The notes under the pieces were generated by a model. The model made no database searches and had not been told where the DNA came from. It was given only the letters and a program-made list of their open reading frames with translations. From assembly GCA_016932385.1 (NCBI GenBank), contig JAFGCY010000058.1, positions 1 through 64,000 of the forward strand: a DNA stretch of 64,000 bases, written 5' to 3'. This DNA comes from a bacterium (GTDB taxonomy: Bacteria > 4484-113 > JAFGCY01). Below are positions 34,353-41,913 of this stretch, one piece after another; position 1 is the stretch's first letter, and each line of letters starts with the position of its first letter. Position numbers and translations under genes: made by a program.

Positions 34353-37103
34353 ATGGTCTGGGACATTGAAGCAATTAGCAATGAGATCAGAAAGAAGATA
34401 AATAATAAAGAAAAGGTCGCTCTCAGTGATAAGGAGTATGGCGATATAAGAAGTGTTTTGGCGATTATTGGGCCACATCTCGAAAATCTCTATACGTACA
34501 AAGGTGTACTTGGAATTGGGGGATCGGGAATTGTTCTTGAATTGGTAGACATTTCACTTGGATGTCCGCGTGCATTAAAATTTCCACGTCCTATTTCAAA
34601 TCGAAGCTATAAGCACCTTCAAGAATTGGTAAAAGAAGAGATCGGCCACCTCGTTGATTTGAACCATCCAAATATTGTAAATATCATCAATGCAAAAAAC
34701 TTACGTGATTCGTATCCATATGCTATCTATATTATGATGGAAAAAGTTGGATGTGAGGAGATTTCCAGACCTATTCTCCATCTAACTTCAGCTACGCAGT
34801 TCTATCGAATGGTTGTTGATGTATCTAATGTACTGTGTCACTTGCATTCCAGTAAATCCAACGTTGTTCATCTGGATATTAAGCCGGATAATATTAAAAT
34901 CGACAAATATGGCCGGGCCGTTATGATCGATATGGGGACGTGCAAGCGTCGCGGAGAAAGCCAAGAAAATATAAACATCTATGTAACTGAGAAATTCGCG
35001 GATCCTGACCTTTTAAAAATTATTAAGGCAAGCCAGACAAAGCAAAAGGGAAATAGGCGAAGAGCACCTAAGGATGATTCGAACAGGATCAAGGGAGTTT
35101 TAAAGCGGAAGCAATTACAAAAGCAATGGGATCTAACTTCTTTTGGCTTGACGCTGTTGGATTGGCTGGGAGTAACATTGGGCCCACGACGAAGTGCCGC
35201 TCCAACTACTGCCAGTAACGCGTTTTGCCGGAGCCTGTCCGATTATGAAAGGAAGTACTATGTGCTGGTTGCCGCTAGGCTGTTGGCGCATTGCGGATTG
35301 ATTGGCTTATATAAAAGCCTTGGTTTGAATGAGGATATCGTAAAATCGATAAGGATCGAGACGGCGGAAGAGCTAAATGATGTCCTTAAGCGACTGAAAG
35401 ATGATTCAAATCCGTTATTGGGCATCAAGGAAATCAGCGATAAGAGCTGTGGTTCTCTCTATATCGGACCCGGCATGTATGTTCCAAGAACAAATGCATT
35501 GCTCTCAATTATCGAACATCGATACTTCAAGCGATTAAATACTATATCCAAGCTGGGCTTTATGTCGCAAGTATATCGAAGCGTGAAGCACTCGCGGCGC
35601 GAACATAGCTTGGGGAAGTACTATTACACAATTAAAATAATTGAGAGCATGTACTATGATCCCTTCTCTCCGCTGTTTAAGCAAATAATTACCGAACAAA
35701 ACTTAAGATGCCTAATCATGGCCGCACTGATTGATGATATTGGACAATATCCTTTAGCCTTTCATTTTGAAGACATTCCTGAAACAGAGGAAGTCTTTAA
35801 TCATCGAGAGAATTCCGTTAATATTATTAAGAGAGACATTGTTAGTAATCAATACATATTAAGTAAAACATTCGAAGATTGGAGAATCACAGATGATCAA
35901 GAAAAAAAAGATATCGTGAAGCAGATTGTTGAGCTGATTTCGGAGAACCAGGTTAAGCTAAAAGAAAAGATTCCATATTTGACAATACTACTGAAGTCAA
36001 TTATTAGATGGCCAGCCAGTGCCCAACTAATAGAATCTCTGCAACGAGATGCCAAACAGGCTAATATTAGATATGCCGATTGCATTGATGTCGACAATAT
36101 TATAAGGTTCCTTACTGTTATATTGAAGGATACCGGTAGGGTTAATGTGGAGCACTTAAGCATGGGTATCCATGCGAAAGGGCGAGTCGCGGCAGAGATG
36201 ATGATCTTCGCTCGTTACGCGATGTATTCACAGGTGTACTGGCACCATGCCGTTCGCTGTCAGGATGCGCTGCTGACCAGGGCCGTAGTAGCGCTCCTGG
36301 AGAGCAAGAATGAGAATGCTAGGAAGGCATTCAAAGCCAAGTTTCTGAAATACGTAAACTCGATTCCAGATATTTTATACAGCAACCGAAGTTCAGGAGC
36401 AAACGGTGAGGTCACTTACGTAGCTTCAGGACTGTGTCCAACTGATGTAGCTGTCTTGAAGTTAATAAAGGAAAGTATGAAAGGTATGAAGGAAGCGAGT
36501 TTAATAGACTATATCGAGGAGAGAAACTTATATGACCGCCTGTGGTTGTGCAATACGGAAAGCCATGGCCAGCGGAAGTGGAAAGAGATAGTAGGTTTAT
36601 GGGATCAAACAACCTTAAGCAACATGCACGTGATTAACGAAAAGCTTGAGAGAGAGGTACTACAGCATCTGAGAAAATGCAAGCAACATAAGCTAGTAAG
36701 GCAAATCAAGGAGTTGAACCAGCCGTGGCTGGTGATCGATATACTGCGGCGCAGAAGGTCGAGGTACCTGAATGCGACTAACTTGCATTATGTGCTGGAA
36801 GGCGAAAGGCGTCGAAACGAATCGACGTTCAATGTGACGGGAGAGCAGCGGGAATGCGAGGTCTGGAAAAATTATGGTGAGCCAATCAGGGACAAGGCCG
36901 GCACGATCAGAGTCTACGGCCATCCCAATGTAGTTGATTCCATTCGGCAGGTTATCAGCAATAAAGATGGTATCAAAATCTTGATCGAGACAATCAAAGC
37001 AGCTATCAAGGTTAAATCCCAAAGCGCTAGGAAAGCTACTCCGGGAAAAGCCCAAAAAACTCAGCCGGTGAGCAGAAGCAGGTTGAGTAGCAACGGCGAT
37101 TAG
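34353..37103 (+). CDS. Serine/threonine protein kinase fused to an HD (SAMHD1/dNTPase-like) domain
   Basis: 916 residues from the ATG at 34353 (GAGGTG 9 nt upstream). Kinase (about 45-330): G-loop LGIGGSGIVLE, Lys76 (RALKFP), HLDIKPDN (Asp175, Lys177, Asn180) and IDMG (Asp193), so it looks catalytically competent. HD part (about 385-670): RREHSLGKYYY (His418), AALIDDIGQYP, NHREN, DVDNIIRFL and ARYAMYSQVYWHHAVRCQDALL, the last being typical of SAMHD1-type proteins. In the HD motif the His is Asp461, and the next His is Gln465, so hydrolysis may be altered or lost. The C-terminus (about 680-916) is unrecognised. Composition is far richer in A/T than neighbours, suggesting transfer. No partner gene is adjacent. 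Confidence 0.85.
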   Translation: MVWDIEAISNEIRKKINNKEKVALSDKEYGDIRSVLAIIGPHLENLYTYKGVLGIGGSGIVLELVDISLGCPRALKFPRPISNRSYKHLQELVKEEIGHLVDLNHPNIVNIINAKNLRDSYPYAIYIMMEKVGCEEISRPILHLTSATQFYRMVVDVSNVLCHLHSSKSNVVHLDIKPDNIKIDKYGRAVMIDMGTCKRRGESQENINIYVTEKFADPDLLKIIKASQTKQKGNRRRAPKDDSNRIKGVLKRKQLQKQWDLTSFGLTLLDWLGVTLGPRRSAAPTTASNAFCRSLSDYERKYYVLVAARLLAHCGLIGLYKSLGLNEDIVKSIRIETAEELNDVLKRLKDDSNPLLGIKEISDKSCGSLYIGPGMYVPRTNALLSIIEHRYFKRLNTISKLGFMSQVYRSVKHSRREHSLGKYYYTIKIIESMYYDPFSPLFKQIITEQNLRCLIMAALIDDIGQYPLAFHFEDIPETEEVFNHRENSVNIIKRDIVSNQYILSKTFEDWRITDDQEKKDIVKQIVELISENQVKLKEKIPYLTILLKSIIRWPASAQLIESLQRDAKQANIRYADCIDVDNIIRFLTVILKDTGRVNVEHLSMGIHAKGRVAAEMMIFARYAMYSQVYWHHAVRCQDALLTRAVVALLESKNENARKAFKAKFLKYVNSIPDILYSNRSSGANGEVTYVASGLCPTDVAVLKLIKESMKGMKEASLIDYIEERNLYDRLWLCNTESHGQRKWKEIVGLWDQTTLSNMHVINEKLEREVLQHLRKCKQHKLVRQIKELNQPWLVIDILRRRRSRYLNATNLHYVLEGERRRNESTFNVTGEQRECEVWKNYGEPIRDKAGTIRVYGHPNVVDSIRQVISNKDGIKILIETIKAAIKVKSQSARKATPGKAQKTQPVSRSRLSSNGD

Positions 37104-37164
37104 CTTTAGCTACTGTGGATCACGCCAACGAGGATCAGCTCGGCCGCCGGTGTCAGCTCCGCCA

Positions 37165-39078
37165 TCACTCGCAGCGGCCGCCGAGGATCTTCGCCAGGAA
37201 GCGGTCCATCCGCCGGTAGAAGTCCAGCCGGTTCTGCGGCCGCACGAAGCCGTGGCCCTCGTCTTCGTACACCACGTACTCCACCGGCAGGCCGCGCGCC
37301 GTGAGCGCTTCGACGAACTGGTCGCTCTCGGCCTTGACCACCCGCGGGTCGTTGGCCCCCTGGGCGATCAGCATCGGCACGCGGACGTTATCGGCCTGGA
37401 ACAGCGGGCTTACGCTGCGCAGGAACTCTAGCTCCTGGTGCTCCGCGTCGCTCAGCTCATCCGGTTGCTTCAGCTCGCCGTTGTCGTGGCGCGGGATACA
37501 GCCGACGCGGAAGTCCATCTGCCGGCGGAAGTTTTCCCAGTACGGTGGGATCGTGTTCAGGAACGTCTCCATGTTGGACGGGCCGACCGCGCTGACCCCG
37601 GCGGCGTAGAGCTCCGGCGTAAACGTCACGCCGGCCAGCGTGGCATAGCCGCCGTAGCTGCCGCCGTGGATCACCACCATCGACGGATCGGCGATGCCCG
37701 CGGCGACCGCCCACTTAACCGCGTCGGTCAGGTCGTCCTGCATCTTGCCGCCCCATTCGCGGTTGCCGGCGTTGACGAAGGCCTTTCCATAGCCGGTCGA
37801 GCCGCGGAAGTTGACCTGCAGGACGGCATAGCCGCGGTTCGCCAGCATCTGCGTGACCGGGTCGAACCCCCATAAATCGCGCCACCAGGGTCCGCCGTGC
37901 ACGCAGAGCACCAGCGGCCCGGGGCCTTGCCAGCCGAGGGGTAGCGAGAGATAGCCGTGGATCGCCAGCCCGTCGCGCGCGGTGAAACTGATCGGCTGCA
38001 TCTCGACCAGCGGCAGGTTCAACAGCCCCTCGCGGTGGAAGAACAGGAACGTGAACTCGCGCGTGGCGCGGTCGTAGGTGTAGTACTGGATCGGCCCGGT
38101 ATCGCTGTTGTAGCTGACCAGCCAGACGGCCTGGTCCAGCGTGCGGCTGGCGACGGTGGCATTGCCGCGCTGGAAGCTCCGGATCTGCTCGATATCGGTC
38201 GCGATCGCCGGATCGAGTACCACCCAGTCCCGGCGCTCGCGCTCGATGTTGGCGGCTTGGACCGCGTAGGTCACCGGATGGACCAGCACGCCGGCCATGT
38301 CGTATTCATCGTCCTCGGCCAGCACCCGCCGGTTGCCCGTGGCCGGGTCCCATTCCACCAGCGCGGCAGTGTCGCGCCCTTGGCTGTCCAGCATGATCAG
38401 CCGCTGGCTGTCCGGCGTGAACGTCAGCGCGCTGCTGCCGATCGCGTCCTCCAGCGGCCAGCTGCCCGCCCGGCTGAACTCGCCACTATCGCCGGCGCGC
38501 AGCATCACCGCGAAGCCGCCGTCCTGTTCCTCCTGCACGTAGCCGCGGACGTTCAGCTCGTGGTCGATCAGCCATTGCATGATCGCGGGTTGTCCCGCGG
38601 CCAGCAGTTTCAACTCGCCGGTTTGGATGTTGAGCAGATAGGCGTCGTGGGTGCGGATGTCGCGGTCGTTCAGGCCGATCACCAGCAGGTCGGGATAAGC
38701 CGGCCTGAGCGCCAGGATCTGGGCTTGCACCGGATGGTCGGGGTTGGCCTGCGCGGGCGTCAGCTGCGTCGCTTGCGCCGTTTCCACATCCAGCTTGTAG
38801 ATCCGATGGTTTTCGTTGCCGTCCGTATCTTGCGTGTAGAGCAGGTGGCGGCAGTCATGCGCCCAGAAATAATTCCAAATGCCGCGGTGCGTGTCGTTGG
38901 TCAGCGGCCGGGCTTCGCCGCCGCCGAGTGGTTTCAGCCAGATGTTGACGACGCCGTCCAGCGGCGCCAGATAGGACAGGTACTTGCCGTCAGGCGAGAT
39001 ACGCGGCGAGAACTTGTCGGGATTGCCGAGCAGTTTTTCCAGCGGAATCAACTCGACCGGGTCGTGCGTGTTGGGCAT
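37165..39078 (-). CDS. S9 family (prolyl oligopeptidase-type) serine peptidase
   Basis: 637 residues, GGAG 7 nt before the ATG, no signal peptide. The N-terminal two thirds form a beta-propeller of repeated Asp-rich blades (for example FSPRISPDGKYLSYLAPLDG). The C-terminal alpha/beta hydrolase domain has LCVHGGPWWRD (oxyanion region), the nucleophile elbow VVIHGGSYGGYATLA, the Asp in GANDPRV and the His in YEDEGHGF. Such enzymes cleave short peptides (acylaminoacyl-peptidase or DPP-like) in the cytoplasm. It is convergent with the kinase/HD gene, whose stop lies 61 nt away. Confidence 0.95.
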   Translation of the reverse strand: MPNTHDPVELIPLEKLLGNPDKFSPRISPDGKYLSYLAPLDGVVNIWLKPLGGGEARPLTNDTHRGIWNYFWAHDCRHLLYTQDTDGNENHRIYKLDVETAQATQLTPAQANPDHPVQAQILALRPAYPDLLVIGLNDRDIRTHDAYLLNIQTGELKLLAAGQPAIMQWLIDHELNVRGYVQEEQDGGFAVMLRAGDSGEFSRAGSWPLEDAIGSSALTFTPDSQRLIMLDSQGRDTAALVEWDPATGNRRVLAEDDEYDMAGVLVHPVTYAVQAANIERERRDWVVLDPAIATDIEQIRSFQRGNATVASRTLDQAVWLVSYNSDTGPIQYYTYDRATREFTFLFFHREGLLNLPLVEMQPISFTARDGLAIHGYLSLPLGWQGPGPLVLCVHGGPWWRDLWGFDPVTQMLANRGYAVLQVNFRGSTGYGKAFVNAGNREWGGKMQDDLTDAVKWAVAAGIADPSMVVIHGGSYGGYATLAGVTFTPELYAAGVSAVGPSNMETFLNTIPPYWENFRRQMDFRVGCIPRHDNGELKQPDELSDAEHQELEFLRSVSPLFQADNVRVPMLIAQGANDPRVVKAESDQFVEALTARGLPVEYVVYEDEGHGFVRPQNRLDFYRRMDRFLAKILGGRCE

Positions 39079-39230
39079 GCGTTTACTCCATTACCGGCGG
39101 TGGGCGGCCCCCCCGTGACGGGCACTGTCCTGGGCTGCCGTTGCCTTTCTCCAAAAGATCACTTGCGGATTATTGTAATACGCGCGCGCAAGCGGCGTCG
39201 ACAGACCAATTAGATGTCAGCCGGGGGCAG

Positions 39231-40340
39231 CTACTTGCCGCTGATGATGATCGCGTCGTCCTCGACCTTGTAAGTCAGGCCGTAGACCATGCTCAGGAGA
39301 TCCAGCGCGCGCTTCAGGGACAGGTCCTTCTGGCGGAAGTCCAGCGTCATGACCTCGTCGCTGACGTCGTTGTCGACGATCACATTGAAGCCCGAACCGG
39401 CGACGAGTTCCATCAGCGCCTCGTTGAACGGCTGGTTGCGCAGCTGCACCTGAGCCACGGCGACGTCTTCCAGGTCGAACAGGCGGTAGCTGTGCTCGCT
39501 CGCCACGTCGTGCACCGGCTGCGAAACCACATCCGGCACATCGTCCTCTAGCATCGCCAGCGCCGCATCCGACGGGCCCGGCTGGCGGCCGGCGGCGAGG
39601 TCGTCCAGGCTCGTAGTGCCGTAGACGTCGCCAGTGGTCGAGACGTTGTCGCCGTCCGGCTCGGTCGTATCCGCGACCGGCGCTTGGGTATCGTCCGCGG
39701 GAGTGGTGTCCGTTTCGGGACTGCTGTCCTGGTAGAAGCTCGGCGTCGTCCAGCCCGTGTCCGGCCGGCCGGTATTCTCCGCCGGCGTGTCGACGGGCGC
39801 GCTGTCCACCGGTGCGGTTTCATCGGGCGTGTCCGCCTCGGTGACGGCGGGTGTGTCCGTTGCGGGTCCATCGGGAATGAAGCCGTTATCCTCGACGGCC
39901 GGTTCTTCCACGCCCAGGTCCGCCGGCACCTTCCAGAACGGCTTGACCAACTCGACCTCGATCCGGTTGTCCAGCTGCACCACCTGCACGTCCGCCGGAT
40001 CGGCGTACTTGCCCAGGTACAGGCGGATGTGCAGCTCGCCCTCGATTTCCTGGAAACGCGTGTAGCGGAAGAACAGCCGGGTTTCCTCGTTGGCTGGTTC
40101 GTGGTCCTGGCGCGTCAGATCGCGGCCGACCTTGAGCGATGCAATGCCGATGTCGACGAAATTGGCGGCGTAGTTGCTGACCACCTGCGCCTCGACGGTT
40201 TCGTCGAAGCCGAAGACGATCCGGAATTTCTTGTCCTGGTCGTCGGTCTCGAAGCTGGTCAACCCGACGGCCCAAGCCAGTTGCGGCCACAGCGCGGCTG
40301 CGACCAGCAAAATCATCACCGTTTTTGCGATTCCACGCAC
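39231..40340 (-). CDS. AMIN and STN (secretin N-terminal-like) domain exported protein
   Basis: 369 residues from a GTG start (GAGGGG upstream) with a signal peptide (VMILLVAAALWPQLAWA). An AMIN-type domain (about 27-135; FRIVFGFDETVEAQVV...LHIRLYLGKYADP) is followed by a Thr/Asp/Pro-rich linker (about 140-275). The C-terminal domain has the STN/secretin short domain pattern (VQLRNQPFNEALMELVAGSG...LSLKRALDLLSMVYGLTYKV). These are the N-terminal modules of PilQ-type secretins, but the pore-forming secretin domain is absent. It may assist a secretin encoded elsewhere or bind peptidoglycan. Confidence 0.82.
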   Translation of the reverse strand: MRGIAKTVMILLVAAALWPQLAWAVGLTSFETDDQDKKFRIVFGFDETVEAQVVSNYAANFVDIGIASLKVGRDLTRQDHEPANEETRLFFRYTRFQEIEGELHIRLYLGKYADPADVQVVQLDNRIEVELVKPFWKVPADLGVEEPAVEDNGFIPDGPATDTPAVTEADTPDETAPVDSAPVDTPAENTGRPDTGWTTPSFYQDSSPETDTTPADDTQAPVADTTEPDGDNVSTTGDVYGTTSLDDLAAGRQPGPSDAALAMLEDDVPDVVSQPVHDVASEHSYRLFDLEDVAVAQVQLRNQPFNEALMELVAGSGFNVIVDNDVSDEVMTLDFRQKDLSLKRALDLLSMVYGLTYKVEDDAIIISGK

Positions 40341-40376
40341 GGTCTCGCCCCTCGCGCTGTAGTTTCTAATCTAGTC

Positions 40377-40385
40377 TATTATAAA
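40377..40385. promoter_or_regulatory. Overlapping divergent -10 boxes between AMIN-STN gene and birA
   Basis: TATTATAAA reads as TATTAT/TATAAA on the plus strand (toward birA) and as TATAAT on the minus strand (40383-40378, toward the AMIN-STN gene). The two -10 boxes overlap, so polymerase can serve only one direction at a time. Confidence 0.45.
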
Positions 40386-40422
40386 GAGACGGACGGACTT
40401 GGTCAAAGTTCGTGGATAAATT

Positions 40423-41277
40423 GTGGAAAAAGCCAAAATCGACATGGAGCTCCAACGGGCGGCCGAGCTGCTCAAACAGCGCGTCGCGGCCGCTGCCGAG
40501 GTCGTGTATCTGGCCCGTACCGGCTCGACGAACAGCTGGCTGAAGGAGCGCTTCGCCGCGGGCGGGATCGACGGGCCGCTGGTGGTGTTCACCGGCGAGC
40601 AAACCGCCGGGCGGGGCACCCGTGGGCGCGACTGGTCGCAAGTCGGCGGGCGCGACATCGCGCTGTCGGTGGCGGCGCCCCTGGCCGGAGAGGGCCCGGT
40701 CGACCGCCGGCTGAGTCTGGCCGTCGGCGTCGTCGCGGCCCGGGCGATCGAGTTGGTGACGGGCATCGCCGCCCGTGTGAAATGGCCCAATGACGTGCTG
40801 GTGCCGGCCGGTCCGGCGGAGGCGGCTCCGCTGCTCAAGGCCAGCGGCACGCTGATTGAAACGGCCGCCGCTGCCGCCGGCAGGCTGCTGATCGCCGGCG
40901 TCGGCATCAACGTCAACTCGACGGCGGCGGAGTTCCCGGCCGAGTTGGCCGGCCGGCTGGCGACCCTGCATGACAGCGCCGGCCGGACCGCGGATCGTGC
41001 CGCACTGGCGGCGGAACTGGGGACGGTGCTCCTTAACCTGCTGGTCGCGGTGGGGACGGACGGCGGCAGTGATCTGCTCGAGCGCCTGACCGCGGAGTGG
41101 TTGAGCCGGGATGCAACCGCTGGCGCTCGCTATTTCTTGCGCCGCGACGGCCGCGACCGTCCCGTCGTGGCCATGGGTGTCGATCCGGCCAGTCTAGCGC
41201 TGGTCTGTCGCGATCAGGAGGGCAATCGCTACGAGGTGGCCAGCTATACGGAACTGCTGGCCCCCGGTGAAACCTGA
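40423..41277 (+). CDS. birA: Biotin--[acetyl-CoA-carboxylase] ligase
   Basis: 284 residues from a GTG start; the ATG at 40444 is an alternative and no strong ribosome binding site is visible. Catalytic features: STNSWLKE, the biotinyl-5'-AMP loop GRGTRGRDW, RVKWPNDVLV and GVGINVNS, then a small C-terminal SH3-like domain. It attaches biotin to the carrier subunit of acetyl-CoA carboxylase. There is no N-terminal helix-turn-helix, so it is a monofunctional ligase without the repressor function of E. coli BirA. Confidence 0.93.
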   Translation: MEKAKIDMELQRAAELLKQRVAAAAEVVYLARTGSTNSWLKERFAAGGIDGPLVVFTGEQTAGRGTRGRDWSQVGGRDIALSVAAPLAGEGPVDRRLSLAVGVVAARAIELVTGIAARVKWPNDVLVPAGPAEAAPLLKASGTLIETAAAAAGRLLIAGVGINVNSTAAEFPAELAGRLATLHDSAGRTADRAALAAELGTVLLNLLVAVGTDGGSDLLERLTAEWLSRDATAGARYFLRRDGRDRPVVAMGVDPASLALVCRDQEGNRYEVASYTELLAPGET

Positions 41278-41315
41278 CCCGGCGTTGAACTGTTTTGCTT
41301 TGTTGAACCAGCGGA

Positions 41316-41321
41316 TATAAT
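41316..41321 (+). promoter_or_regulatory. -10 box TATAAT for YtxH-like gene
   Basis: TATAAT is followed by a leader of about 20 nt that contains GGAGG (41337-41341) 6 nt before the ATG at 41348. The -35 is weak. Confidence 0.55.
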
Positions 41322-41347
41322 GTGGGAAGGAAAAACGGAGGCAACGC

Positions 41348-41704
41348 ATGAGCAACGACGACGGACGGGCACTCTCTTACCTTATCGCCGGATTCGGCCT
41401 GGGCACGCTGGTCGGTACGGTAATCGGCCTGCTGGTGGCCCCGAAGGCCGGGCGCGAATTGCGCGCGGACCTGGCGGAGTACGGCAAGGATTATCTGGAC
41501 AAGGCCAAGGACGCAGGGCGGGAGGCTTACGAGCGCAGCCGTGAGCGGGCTCGCGAAGCCTATGAGGAAGGCCGCCGCCGCGCCGGTGAATACTCGAGCC
41601 GCATCGGCGAGAGGCTGGCGGAGGTCAAGGAGCATATCGTCGAGGCCGCCCAACACCTGGGCGAGGCCGCCGGCAACGAACACGAGGCCGATCCGGAAGG
41701 CTAA
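41348..41704 (+). CDS. YtxH-domain protein
   Basis: 118 residues, GGAGG 6 nt upstream. An N-terminal Gly-rich membrane segment (YLIAGFGLGTLVGTVIGLLVAPKAGRELR) is the YtxH signature. It is followed by a long charged amphipathic helix (YLDKAKDAGREAYERSRERAREAYEEGRRRAGEY), often compared to apolipoprotein or LEA-like helices. YtxH-type proteins are small, often general-stress-induced, and their biochemical role is unclear. A Gly/Cys inverted repeat (41734-41757) downstream could end transcription. Confidence 0.85.
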   Translation: MSNDDGRALSYLIAGFGLGTLVGTVIGLLVAPKAGRELRADLAEYGKDYLDKAKDAGREAYERSRERAREAYEEGRRRAGEYSSRIGERLAEVKEHIVEAAQHLGEAAGNEHEADPEG

Positions 41705-41733
41705 GCACCCCGCCGAGTTCAAGGCGATTTTCG

Positions 41734-41757
41734 CCGGCCGGTCAGCCCGGCCGGTTT
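41734..41757 (+). terminator. Possible terminator after YtxH-like gene
   Basis: CCGGCCGG-5 nt-CCGGCCGG forms a stable 8-bp hairpin followed by only TTT. Confidence 0.4.
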
Positions 41758-41913
41758 CCGCGCAGCCTGCGGTCGCCGGCCGGAATGGCGGCGCGGGGAC
41801 GCGCGCGCGCGCGAAGTGTTATCCTTGTATGTTAGCTTCATTTGATCTTGGGTAAATTAGCTGGTTTTGGGGGCGTCGCCCCCGGGCCGGACCTGTTCGC
41901 ATGGGAGAGTGAG

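Noticed and set aside
37104-37164. Short minus-strand frame (MAELTPAAELILVGVIHS)
   Set aside because: Only 18 codons between two convergent genes, with no ribosome binding site; probably chance or an unidentifiable remnant.
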